Shown here: piece after piece, positions 17,442 to 25,566 of the stretch | How positions within the stretch are numbered: the first letter of the stretch is position 1 | Layout of the letters: each line of letters opens with the position of its first letter | Assembly: GCA_937995335.1 (NCBI GenBank) | Contig: CALKIH010000052.1 | Span: 124,001 to 188,000 of the forward strand | Length of the DNA: 64,000 nucleotides | Direction: 5' to 3' | Origin: UBA2357 sp002344625 | Lineage (GTDB): Bacteria; Pseudomonadota; Gammaproteobacteria; Burkholderiales; Rhodocyclaceae | Notes under the pieces: model-generated | The model's database searches: none | What the model saw: only the letters and a program-made list of their open reading frames with translations | Told to the model about the DNA's origin: nothing | Translations under genes and position numbers: made by a program

Positions 17442-19207
17442 CTTCCGACTCTCCGATGCGGAGGCACGACCAGGATGCGCAGGCGCACCACGCCGCCGCG
17501 CCGCCGCCTGACGGCAGTGCCGCGGTGGCGGGAGCCTTCGGCGTCGTCGCGGCGGGGGTGGCTGGTCTCGTCCTCGCCCTGCATCTCGCCGCGGATGACT
17601 GGTGGCTCACCAGTGCTGCGCTGCTGGCGGCCGCGGCCGTGTCGGGGGCGCTCGCCTATCGGCACATCGCCGCACGCTGTCATGTGCGCGAGCTCTATCG
17701 TTTGCAGGTCTGCAAGCACATACAACTGCTCGATGATGCGAATGCGCTGCCGAGCGGGCGCGCGTTCGCCCCTGAATCCGCTTCGCGCGAAATGTTCGAG
17801 CGTATCGAAGCGGCCGCCCGGCAGCTGAGACTGTTGCGCGAGATCGAGGAGGGGGTGCACGGCCTCGAAGCCCTCTTCGATCCGGCCGGCCGGCTGCTCT
17901 GGATCAGCCCGTCGGTCGAGCGCTTGACCGGTTATTCTCCAGCAGACTGCCTGGCCACGGACGCGCCTGTCGATTTTGTCGTGCATGAGTCCGATCGTGC
18001 CTATTGCCGAAAGATGGCCGCGCAGATAGCGGCTGGCAGCCGTGCCGAGGATTTCGAGATGCGCCTGGTGCGCCGCGACGGCCAGACCCGCTGGGTGGCG
18101 TGTCACCTGCGTCCGCTCGGCGGTGAAAACGGCGCGTTGCGCGGCCTGCGGCTCTCGGCCGAAGATATCCATGCGCGCAAGGAAACCGAGTACAAGCTTC
18201 TTGAAACGGTTGCCGAGTTGCGTCGTTCGCAAGCGCTGCGCGAACACTATCTGTCGCGCAGCAGGGACGAACGGATGCGCCTGACCGCGTTGCTGAACGT
18301 CATTCGGCTGGGCATCCTGTTCATGGATCGCGATCATCGCGTGCTCTACTACAACCGGGCGATGCTCGAGATGTGGGGGTTCCAGCCGGAAGAGAACCTG
18401 ATCGGGGTGCGCGATGTCGTGCTGCACAGCCGCATGGCCCACCTCCCGGTCGATCCGGAAGCCTTTCTGGCCCATGTGCAGGAGCGGTTGGGCCAGCGCG
18501 ACAACCACAAGACCGGCGAAATTCCGCTCAGGGATGGGCGCATCCTCACTGACGCGAGCGCGTTGGTCGAAGGCGGGCCGGATGGCGCCGATATCGGCCG
18601 AGTGTGGATTTACGAGGACGTGACCCAGGCGCGCCTGACGGCCCAGCGACTGGTCCAGATGGCCGAGCGCGATCCGTTGACCGACTTGTTCAACCGGCGC
18701 CGCTTTCACGAAGAGCTGGATCGGGCGCTGGCCAATGCGCGGCGCAAGTCTGGCAGAACCGGCTTGGTCATGATCGATCTGGACGGCTTCAAGCCGATCA
18801 ACGACGAATACGGCCATCAGGCCGGTGACGAGGTGCTGGTCACGCTGGCACGAACGGTGGGTGCGCTGATCAGACGCGACGAGATGTTCTGCCGTCTGGG
18901 GGGCGATGAGTTCGCCGTGCTGGTCCCGGATACGGCGGCACAACCCTTGCAGGAGCTTGCGCGCCGAATCGTCGAGGCCATCGCGGGGCTGCGCTTCGAG
19001 TTCGGCGGGAATGCGGTCAGTCTCACGGCAAGCTTGGGAATTGCCGTCTTTCCCGAGCATGCGGCCAATGCGGAGCGTCTGATTGCAGTCGCCGACGAGG
19101 CCATGTACTTTTCCAAGGCCAGCGGTCGCAATCGCTGGTCGATCGCCGGCGAGGGCGCCGGTGGCCCGGTGGGGGCGGCGAGTCAAAACATACTTGAAAA
19201 GGAATAA
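17438..19207 (+). CDS. Membrane PAS-PAS-GGDEF diguanylate cyclase
   Basis: 589 residues. Two hydrophobic segments (about 27-50 and 56-76) anchor it in the inner membrane, followed by PAS-like domains (about 141-250 and 280-400) and a C-terminal GGDEF domain (about 410-570). The active motif is intact (CRLGGDEF, G488-F492), as are DPLTDLFNRR and DLDGFKPINDEYGH, so c-di-GMP synthesis from GTP is expected. The position of the RxxD inhibitory site reads RRDE (479-482), so product feedback may be weakened. It starts inside the argA stop codon (ATGA), implying coupled translation. The input signal is unknown. Confidence 0.9.
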   Translation: MTSDSPMRRHDQDAQAHHAAAPPPDGSAAVAGAFGVVAAGVAGLVLALHLAADDWWLTSAALLAAAAVSGALAYRHIAARCHVRELYRLQVCKHIQLLDDANALPSGRAFAPESASREMFERIEAAARQLRLLREIEEGVHGLEALFDPAGRLLWISPSVERLTGYSPADCLATDAPVDFVVHESDRAYCRKMAAQIAAGSRAEDFEMRLVRRDGQTRWVACHLRPLGGENGALRGLRLSAEDIHARKETEYKLLETVAELRRSQALREHYLSRSRDERMRLTALLNVIRLGILFMDRDHRVLYYNRAMLEMWGFQPEENLIGVRDVVLHSRMAHLPVDPEAFLAHVQERLGQRDNHKTGEIPLRDGRILTDASALVEGGPDGADIGRVWIYEDVTQARLTAQRLVQMAERDPLTDLFNRRRFHEELDRALANARRKSGRTGLVMIDLDGFKPINDEYGHQAGDEVLVTLARTVGALIRRDEMFCRLGGDEFAVLVPDTAAQPLQELARRIVEAIAGLRFEFGGNAVSLTASLGIAVFPEHAANAERLIAVADEAMYFSKASGRNRWSIAGEGAGGPVGAASQNILEKE

Positions 19208-19210
19208 AGA

Positions 19211-19483
19211 ATGGCACGAATGGTCAACTGTGTGAAACTCGGGCGTGAGTCCGAAGGGCTCGATCTGCCGCCGGTGCCGGGCGCGCTGGGGAAGCGGATT
19301 TTCGAGAATGTGTCGAAGGAGGCGTGGCAGCAATGGGTCAAGTACCAGACTATGCTGATCAACGAGAATCGCCTCAATCTGATGGATGCGCGTGCGCGCA
19401 AGTATCTGTCCGAGCAGATGGAAAAGCATTTTTTCGGCGAGGGGGCCGATCAGGTCGGCGGCTATGTTCCGCCGGCTGCGTGA
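19211..19483 (+). CDS. yggX: Probable Fe(2+)-trafficking protein YggX
   Basis: Small cytosolic protein (90 residues) linked in other bacteria to iron handling and protection of Fe-S clusters from oxidation. It has the family pattern MVNCVKLGRESEGLD with the conserved Cys near the N terminus, KEAWQQW and NENRLNLMDARARKYL. A GGA-rich site sits about 8 bases before ATG 19211; ATG 19220 is an alternative. Three bases separate it from the GGDEF gene, so it is likely co-transcribed. Confidence 0.95.
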   Translation: MARMVNCVKLGRESEGLDLPPVPGALGKRIFENVSKEAWQQWVKYQTMLINENRLNLMDARARKYLSEQMEKHFFGEGADQVGGYVPPAA

Positions 19484-19516
19484 GTGGACCGGCCGGTCGT
19501 TCGCGGTCAGGGCGTC

Positions 19517-20089
19517 ATGAGTTCGGAGCAGCAAGCATCCGGACCGGCAAAGCGATGGCCCGACGTACCGGCATGCTATGGCTGGCTGTCGCTCGATCGG
19601 CGAGGCGTCTGGCGGCTGCAGGGTGAGCCGGTGGTCCATGCCGGGCTGAATGCCTTCATCGGCCAGAACTACCGGCGCGACGAATCGGGTTGCTGGGTGG
19701 TGCACAACGGGCCGCAAAAGGTGTTCGTCTCGCTCGATTATGCGCCGTGGGTGTTCCGGCTGATGCCGGACGGGACCTTGCTGACCCATACGGGGCTTGC
19801 TGCGGGTCGGCCGGAAAGCGCATACATCGACGAAGAAGGGGCGATGCTGTTTGTGACCCCGGTCGGGCCGGGTTTGCTCGATGATCGCGATCTCGCCCGC
19901 ATGCTGGCCGATTGCGTGACCGCTTCAGGCGATGGGCTCGACGAACTTGTGCTCGAGCAGGCCATGGAAGGCCGTGTGGTGCTGTTCTGGAGAGGCGTGC
20001 AAATCGATACGCTACGGCGCGAGACGGTCGCGGCGCGGTTCGATTTCGTCGCGAAACCACTGGCGCCGGATTCCGCCCTGCTGACGTGA
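19517..20089 (+). CDS. Conserved-looking protein of unknown function downstream of yggX
   Basis: 190 residues, soluble, without signal peptide or membrane segment. Rich in Trp and aromatic residues in the first half (WLSLDRRGVWRL, VFVSLDYAPWVFRL), suggesting a beta-rich fold. I do not recognise a named family with confidence. ATG 19517 is chosen; a GTG at 19484 would directly follow the yggX stop. Same strand as yggX with 33 bases between, so probably the same operon. Base composition matches the neighbours. Confidence 0.7.
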   Translation: MSSEQQASGPAKRWPDVPACYGWLSLDRRGVWRLQGEPVVHAGLNAFIGQNYRRDESGCWVVHNGPQKVFVSLDYAPWVFRLMPDGTLLTHTGLAAGRPESAYIDEEGAMLFVTPVGPGLLDDRDLARMLADCVTASGDGLDELVLEQAMEGRVVLFWRGVQIDTLRRETVAARFDFVAKPLAPDSALLT

Positions 20090-20201
20090 GACCTGGCACG
20101 AGGTGAGGCGTGCGGCGGGCCATGGGGCCCGCGTCCCTGGCGCGGAAGTACGCTCCCGCCGGCGGATGACCGCCATGTGCGCGCGGGAGGCTGCCGTCGG
20201 G

Positions 20202-20912
20202 TCAGGCCTTGTTGATCTGCTGTTCGAGCGCTTCGAGCGTCGAGTGACGGACATCCTTGCCCTTCACCATGAAAACCACGTACTCGGAGATGTTCGTCGC
20301 ATGGTCGCCGATGCGCTCGATCGCCTTCGCAATGAACAGCACGTCGAGCGAACGGGTGATCAGCCGGGGGTCTTCCATCATGAAGGTCGCGAGCTGACGC
20401 AGGATGCCCTTGAAGATCGCGTCGACTTCCTTGTCCTTGCGCGCAATTTCCACGGTCCCGGACACGTCTTGCCGCGCGAACGCATCCATCGCACCGTTGA
20501 GCATGTCGATGGCCATGTTCGCGACATAGCGCAGTTCGATCTTGGGTACGAATGCCGATTCGGCTTCGACGATGGGGCGCGATGCCTTGGCGATCTTCTT
20601 GGCCTCGTCGCCAACCCGCTCCAGGTCCGTGACCATCTGCATCATCGTCATGACCAGACGCAAGTCGCTGGCTTGGGGGGCGTGGCGGGCGATGAGCTGG
20701 ATACAACGCTCGTCCAGCTCCATTTCTTCCTGGTTGACCAGTTTGTCCCCCTGGATCACCTTTTCGATCAAGGCGATGTCGTTGCCGGTCAGTCCGTCCA
20801 GCGCGTCGGCAACCTGCCTGCGTACGTTCTCGGCCATGAGGAGGATGCGACGTCGAATCTCGTCCAGTTCGTCGTCGAACTTGGTGACAGTGTGCTTGTT
20901 CATCGTGATCAT
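20202..20912 (-). CDS. phoU: Phosphate signalling protein PhoU
   Basis: Cytosolic all-helical protein (236 residues) that links the Pst phosphate transporter to the PhoR/PhoB two-component system and represses the Pho regulon when phosphate is ample. The duplicated helical repeats with E/DxxxD metal motifs are present, including DLRLVMTMMQMVTDLERVGDEA and AIERIGDHATNISEYVVF. Start 20912 (MITMNKHT) or 20903. Unlike the common pstSCAB-phoU order, no pst or phoBR gene adjoins it here. Confidence 0.95.
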   Translation of the reverse strand: MITMNKHTVTKFDDELDEIRRRILLMAENVRRQVADALDGLTGNDIALIEKVIQGDKLVNQEEMELDERCIQLIARHAPQASDLRLVMTMMQMVTDLERVGDEAKKIAKASRPIVEAESAFVPKIELRYVANMAIDMLNGAMDAFARQDVSGTVEIARKDKEVDAIFKGILRQLATFMMEDPRLITRSLDVLFIAKAIERIGDHATNISEYVVFMVKGKDVRHSTLEALEQQINKA

Positions 20913-20988
20913 TCGAAAGGACTCAGTTCGAGCAGACTAGCAGTTAAATGTGACAAATATGTTGCATGGCGCACCGGTGGTCTAGGGG

Positions 20989-21651
20989 TCAAGGGGGGCC
21001 TACCCGTTCGACCCCGGACGCGGTGGCGAGCAACAGGATGTCCGCTCCGCGACGGGCAAAGAGCCCGTTGCTGACCACGCCGACGATCTGGTTGAGCTCG
21101 GATTCGAGCGCATCCGGGTCGGTGATCCGCAGTCCGTGTACATCCAGGATCTGGTTGCCGTTGTCGGTCACGAAACCTTCGCGCAGGACCGGCTTGCCGC
21201 CCATTGCGTGAAGCGTGCGCTCGACATAGGCGCGTGCCATCGGGACGATCTCCACCGGCAGTGGAAAGGACCCGAGCGTATCGACGCGCTTGGTGGCGTC
21301 GCAGATGCAGATGAAGCGGGTGGCGACCGCAGCGACGATCTTCTCGCGCGTGAGCGCGCCGCCGCCGCCCTTGATCATGCTGAGCCCCCCGTCGATTTCG
21401 TCGGCACCGTCGACATAGATCGGCAGGTCGGTGATGTCGTTCAGGTCGAAGAGTGCGATGCCGTGTGCCGCAAGACGGCGTGAACTGGCTTCGGAGCTCG
21501 ATACGGCGCCAGCGATCCGGTCTTTGATCGCGGCCAGGCCGTCGATGAAGTGATTCACGGTCGAACCCGTGCCGACGCCGACGATGCTGCCTTCCTCCAC
21601 GTATTCCAGCGCAGCATGTGCTGCGGCCTGCTTGAGTTCATCCTGGGTCAT
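20989..21651 (-). CDS. rpiA: Ribose-5-phosphate isomerase A
   Basis: Interconverts ribose 5-phosphate and ribulose 5-phosphate, supplying both nucleotide synthesis and the phosphoribulokinase substrate. 220 residues with GVGTGSTVNHFID (residues 25-37), DGADEID, KGGGGALTREK and DNGNQILDV, the full RpiA set. Stands between phoU and moeA on the minus strand; 29 bases separate it from the moeA stop, so co-transcription with moeA is possible. Confidence 0.96.
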   Translation of the reverse strand: MTQDELKQAAAHAALEYVEEGSIVGVGTGSTVNHFIDGLAAIKDRIAGAVSSSEASSRRLAAHGIALFDLNDITDLPIYVDGADEIDGGLSMIKGGGGALTREKIVAAVATRFICICDATKRVDTLGSFPLPVEIVPMARAYVERTLHAMGGKPVLREGFVTDNGNQILDVHGLRITDPDALESELNQIVGVVSNGLFARRGADILLLATASGVERVGPP

Positions 21652-21680
21652 GGTGTGCTGTTTCCTGCAGGTGTTGGCGG

Positions 21681-22913
21681 TCAGAAAAGACCGTCGAATG
21701 GTTGAACGGGTACGGTGGCGCCCGCGGCCACGTTGCCCTGATCTTCGGGGAGAACGATGAAACAGTTGGCGTCGGACATCGATTTGAGGGCACCCGAACC
21801 CTGGGCACCGGCCACGCTCACCGTGCGCTCGGCGCCGGCACGGGCGAGGTGGCCGCGCAGGAACTCGCAGCGCCCCGGACGCTTCGCGACCGACGACGTG
21901 ATGGTCGCGTCGAACAGCACGCGCTCCGGCAGTGGAGAAACACCGGACAGCGTCAGCAGTGCATCCTTCACGAACTGGTAGAAAGTCACCATGACCGCGA
22001 CCGGATTGCCCGGCAGACCGAAGATCCAGGCATTGCCGATACGGCCGAACGCCATCGGGCGGCCCGGCTTGATATCGATTTTCCAGAAAGCGACGTCGCC
22101 GAGCCGCGCCATCAGCGCGCGGATGAAGTCGGCTTCGCCGACCGATACGCCGCCGCTGGTGAGAATCGCATCGGCATTGGCGGAGGCATCGATGAATGCC
22201 TGTTCCAGCGCCGTCGGGTTGTCCTCGATGACGCCCATGTCGAGCAACTCGCAGCCGAGGAGCGTCAAGGCGCTGAAAAGCGTGTAACGGTTGCTGTCGT
22301 AAACTTGGCCCGGTCCGAGCCGTTGACCGATCGTTGCGATCTCGTCTCCGGTCGAGAAGAACGCCACCCGCAGTCGTCGCACGACGCTGACCTCGGGAAT
22401 GCCGAGCGAGGCGATCAAACCGATCTCTGCCGCGCCGCAGCGTTTGCCCGACGGGAGGGCGATGCTGCCCTGTGCGACGTCCTCCCCGGCGCGCCGCACG
22501 TTCTGCAACGGTTCCTGGTTTGCGGGAATGATTGCCGAGGCGCCTTCGGCACGTGCATGCTCCTGAATGACGATGGTGTCTGCCCCCTGGGGAATCTCGG
22601 CGCCGGTCATGATGCGTACGGCCTGGCCCGCACCGATCCGGCCTGAAAAGGGCCGGCCGGCGAAAGCGGTGCCCACGACCTGCAGGCGGGTCGTGCCGGC
22701 GGGCGCGAGATCGACATGGCGTATCGCGTAGCCATCCATCGCGGCGTTGTCATGCGCCGGCACATTGCAGGGCGCGATCACCGGCTCGGCAAGCACGCGT
22801 GTGAGTGCGTCGCGAATCGAAACACGCTCCCGACCCGCAATCGCGGTGAGAGGCGCAAGTATGGCCTGCCGGGCCGCAGCCATGCCGAGGCTGGTTTGGG
22901 GGTTCTGAGTCAT
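21681..22913 (-). CDS. moeA: Molybdopterin molybdenumtransferase MoeA
   Basis: Inserts molybdate into adenylated molybdopterin in the last step of molybdenum cofactor synthesis. 410 residues; motifs DNAAMDGYA, TGAEIPQGADTIV, LTSGGVSVGEADF and GLPGNPVAVMV are the MoeA core. The start at 22913 (MTQNPQTSLG) has AAGGA about a dozen bases upstream; the frame stays open further up without homology. Its partner mog is at 46.7 kb and a molybdoenzyme, MsrP, at 48-49 kb in this window. Confidence 0.94.
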   Translation of the reverse strand: MTQNPQTSLGMAAARQAILAPLTAIAGRERVSIRDALTRVLAEPVIAPCNVPAHDNAAMDGYAIRHVDLAPAGTTRLQVVGTAFAGRPFSGRIGAGQAVRIMTGAEIPQGADTIVIQEHARAEGASAIIPANQEPLQNVRRAGEDVAQGSIALPSGKRCGAAEIGLIASLGIPEVSVVRRLRVAFFSTGDEIATIGQRLGPGQVYDSNRYTLFSALTLLGCELLDMGVIEDNPTALEQAFIDASANADAILTSGGVSVGEADFIRALMARLGDVAFWKIDIKPGRPMAFGRIGNAWIFGLPGNPVAVMVTFYQFVKDALLTLSGVSPLPERVLFDATITSSVAKRPGRCEFLRGHLARAGAERTVSVAGAQGSGALKSMSDANCFIVLPEDQGNVAAGATVPVQPFDGLF

Positions 22914-23086
22914 CACGATCGGGTCCTTCGGGGCTGTTCCGGCGACGACGGCCAAGTGCTGGCCGGGGCGCCGACCCGGAATTATCGCCGATCCGGCGTG
23001 CGCGCGTGAGTGCGATGTCGCTGAATTCAGGGCAGAGCGCATGCCTGCGTCGCCCGGGGGCGCCGTACTTGATAGACTCTGCAACC

Positions 23087-23890
23087 ATGATCGATTCCAT
23101 TCACGATGCCGCATTCGCGGCCCTGATGCTGGCCGCGCCGGCATCGAAGTGTGCCTTGGTGGCGCAGCTACAGACCGGGCTGGAAAGCGGTGATTATCGT
23201 ACCTATCCGGGCGAGAACGATCCGGTTGCGATCGTACATCCAGGGCGGCCGGAGCGCCCCGAGCTGGTTTCACCCCAGGCGCTGGGGCAGCGCCGGGTCG
23301 GCAGCGCCCAAGGACACGCCGCGCTCCTTCATGCGATCGCGCATATCGAATTCAACGCGATCAATCTCGCACTCGATTGCGTTCATCGCTTTCGTGCGTT
23401 TCCGGCAGCCTTTCATTCAGGCTGGATCAAAGTGGCCGCCGACGAAGCCTTTCACTTCGGATTGCTTTGCGATCGGCTGCACAGCTTGGGTGCCGCCTAC
23501 GGCGACTTCCCGGCGCACAACGGCTTGTGGGACATGGCTTGCCGTACCGCGCACGATCCGCTCGCGCGCATGGCGCTGGTGCCGCGTGTGCTCGAGGCGC
23601 GGGGGCTGGACGCGACACCGCCGATCATCGAGAAGCTGCGCCGTATAGGCGATCAGGGCAGCATTGCGGTGCTGGAACGCATACTCGCGGACGAAGTGTC
23701 GCATGTCGCCCTGGGCGACCGTTGGTTCAAGCGGATCTGCATGGAGCGTCAGCTTGACCCGGAGGAGACTTATCTGGCGCTGATCGATGCGCTTGCGGTC
23801 GCGCGCCCGCATCCACCGGTAAACGAGGCGGCGCGCCTTGCCGCCGGTTTCAGCGCCGACGAACTGGCATGGATGATGAACCGGCGCTGA
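23087..23890 (+). CDS. DUF455 family ferritin-like protein
   Basis: 267-residue soluble protein with a four-helix ferritin-like pattern: HIEFNAINLALD, DEAFHFGLL and DEVSHVALGD supply Glu/His residues in the arrangement of a di-metal site. The family is annotated as DUF455; the biochemical role is not established. The start at 23087 is preferred because the upstream ATG at 23006 lies in the divergent moeA leader. It faces away from moeA and converges with the cytochrome c4 gene. Confidence 0.85.
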   Translation: MIDSIHDAAFAALMLAAPASKCALVAQLQTGLESGDYRTYPGENDPVAIVHPGRPERPELVSPQALGQRRVGSAQGHAALLHAIAHIEFNAINLALDCVHRFRAFPAAFHSGWIKVAADEAFHFGLLCDRLHSLGAAYGDFPAHNGLWDMACRTAHDPLARMALVPRVLEARGLDATPPIIEKLRRIGDQGSIAVLERILADEVSHVALGDRWFKRICMERQLDPEETYLALIDALAVARPHPPVNEAARLAAGFSADELAWMMNRR

Positions 23891-23965
23891 GTGTGGAGGG
23901 CGTGTGCCTGGGCGTCGATGGTCGAGCCGGCGTGCAGCCGGGTGCGGGCCAGAAGCGACAGGCGT

Positions 23966-23988
23966 AAAAAAGGTGGCCGCAGCCACCT
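23966..23988 (-). terminator. Rho-independent terminator of the cytochrome c4 gene
   Basis: Read on the minus strand: 7-bp stem AGGTGGC/GCCACCT (23988-23982 with 23977-23971), 4-base loop, then a run of six T (complement of A23966-A23971). It begins 26 bases past the cytochrome stop. Classic form. Confidence 0.85.
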
Positions 23989-24013
23989 CTGGGGACCGGT
24001 GTCGGACCGGGTA

Positions 24014-24640
24014 TCAGCGCAAGCCGGCCGCGAAGTCCGAAACCGCGCGCATTTCGGCGTCGGTCATCTTGAGCGCGATCATGCGCATCATCTGGTTGGG
24101 ATCGTTGGCACGGCCCCCGTCACGGAAGTTCTGGAGCTGTGTGAGCGTGTACTGTGCGTGTTGTCCCGAGATCCGCGGGAATTGCGCGGGCATTCCCGAG
24201 CCGGCCGGGCCATGACAGGCGCCACAGGCGGGCACGCCCTTCGAGGCGATACCGCCACGCCAGATTCGTTGTCCCTGCTCGATCGTCTCCGGGTTCACCG
24301 CAATGCTGGGTTCGAGTTTCTGCGCCGCGTAGAAGTTGGCGATGGCCTGCATGTCGGCTTCTTCGAGGCTGGCCGCCATGGCGCTCATGACCGCGTTTTC
24401 ACGGACGGGGGGTTTGCCGTCCCAACTCTTGAATTCCTTCAATTGCTTGAAAAGGTATTCGGGAATCTGGCCGGCGAGTTTCGGATTTTCGGGTAGCGCA
24501 CTGTTGCCGTCGACGTTATGGCAACCTGCACAGAGCGAACCGATAAGTGGATTGACCTTGTCGGCCTCCGCAGCAGGGTCTTGAGCATGAAGGCTGCCTG
24601 CAACCAGCAGCAGTGAGAGCAGCAGGGAACGCTTGGTCAT
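24014..24640 (-). CDS. Di-haem cytochrome c4
   Basis: Periplasmic electron carrier of 208 residues with an N-terminal signal peptide (cleavage near residue 19, after LHA) and two c-type haem sites, CAGCH (37-41) and CGACH (139-143), in two similar halves typical of cytochrome c4. Candidate axial methionines are present in each half. It would pass electrons from the bc1 complex to terminal oxidases. Divergent from engB; followed by a clear terminator. Confidence 0.92.
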   Translation of the reverse strand: MTKRSLLLSLLLVAGSLHAQDPAAEADKVNPLIGSLCAGCHNVDGNSALPENPKLAGQIPEYLFKQLKEFKSWDGKPPVRENAVMSAMAASLEEADMQAIANFYAAQKLEPSIAVNPETIEQGQRIWRGGIASKGVPACGACHGPAGSGMPAQFPRISGQHAQYTLTQLQNFRDGGRANDPNQMMRMIALKMTDAEMRAVSDFAAGLR

Positions 24641-24761
24641 GGTGTCCTCAGAAAGCCGTGAGCGATGGTCTTAAACGCGGTATTCTATATCAACCTCATG
24701 CATTTGCGCGACGCATTCGGCGCCCTATTATCCAGTCCGCGCAACGCGCCATCAAGTTTTC

Positions 24762-25397
24762 ATGCCGATCTTTCGCAACGCCCAATTCGAAATCTCCATC
24801 GCGAAGCCGTCCGGATTGCCGCCGCCAGTGGGGGCCGAGATTGCCTTTGCAGGACGGTCGAACGCCGGAAAGTCGAGTGCGATCAACACCATCGCCGGTC
24901 ATACCAGGCTGGCGTTCGTGTCGAAGACGCCCGGTCGGACGCAACTGATCAATTTCTTTCGCCTCAATTGCGGCGCGGCGCTGGTCGACCTGCCCGGTTA
25001 CGGTTATGCCAAGGTGCCAGAGAGTGTCCGACGCCAATGGCAGGGGTTGCTCGAGAGCTATCTCCGTCGGCGCGAGAATCTCGTCGGCCTGGTGTTGATC
25101 ATGGATTCGCGTCATCCGCTCAAACCGCTCGATCTCCAGATGATCGGCTGGTATGCGCCGTCCGGCCGCCCGATCCATATACTGCTGACCAAGAGCGACA
25201 AGCTTTCGCGCAACCAGGCAAGTGCAGCCCTGGCACTGGTGCGCCGAGAGCTTGCCGGCATGGGTGAGCAGGTCACCGTGCAGTTGTTTTCGAGCTTGAG
25301 CAAGACCGGAACCGAGAAGGTCGAGAGTACGGTGGCGCGCTGGCTCGGACTTGACATGCCCGAGCTGCCCAAACCGGACAAAAAAACCCCGGGCTGA
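24762..25397 (+). CDS. engB: Ribosome biogenesis GTPase EngB (YihA/YsxC)
   Basis: Essential small GTPase for 50S ribosomal subunit assembly. 211 residues; G1 GRSNAGKSS (about residues 31-39), G3 DLPGYG, G4 TKSDK and G5 SSL are all present. The start at 24762 matches family N termini (MPIFRNAQF). The last codons overlap one arm of the minus-strand terminator of the antisense RNA candidate, so its 3' end and that RNA share DNA. Confidence 0.96.
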   Translation: MPIFRNAQFEISIAKPSGLPPPVGAEIAFAGRSNAGKSSAINTIAGHTRLAFVSKTPGRTQLINFFRLNCGAALVDLPGYGYAKVPESVRRQWQGLLESYLRRRENLVGLVLIMDSRHPLKPLDLQMIGWYAPSGRPIHILLTKSDKLSRNQASAALALVRRELAGMGEQVTVQLFSSLSKTGTEKVESTVARWLGLDMPELPKPDKKTPG

Positions 25398-25480
25398 AGA
25401 GATGTGGGCCCGGGGAGATTATGCCTTTTCCAGGCACCCGCTCAGGGAGGGAAGCGGGTGACGGCCGAAGCCGTCCTGGG
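25380..25480 (-). ncRNA. Structured antisense RNA candidate between engB and hemB (anti-hemB-like)
   Basis: On the minus strand a 5-bp stem (25430-25434 with 25475-25479) encloses two hairpins: CACCCGCT/AGCGGGTG (25435-25442 with 25453-25460) and ACGGC/GCCGT (25461-25465 with 25470-25474, 4-base loop). They form a three-way junction with no unpaired linker bases. Downstream is an 8-bp GC stem (25387-25394 with 25408-25415) followed by seven T on the minus strand, an excellent intrinsic terminator pointing away from hemB. No minus-strand protein gene uses it. A betaproteobacterial motif named anti-hemB is known from comparative genomics at this position; identity is by position and form, not alignment. 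The 5' end is uncertain. Confidence 0.6.
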
Positions 25481-25566
25481 TTGAGATCGGCAAGCCGGCG
25501 GATAGTTCCCGTGGCTGGGCACGGCGCCGTTTGCGGATTGCTTTCCGTTCATTCACAGGAATTCAT

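Noticed and set aside
17405..19789. 794-codon minus-strand frame opposite the GGDEF gene and yggX
   Set aside because: Covers three well-supported plus-strand genes; no domain or start signal of its own.
20940..20965. Possible Pho box upstream of phoU (TTGTCAC on the minus strand)
   Set aside because: Only one half-site is acceptable; the partner 11 bases away matches 3 of 7 and the -10 is poor.
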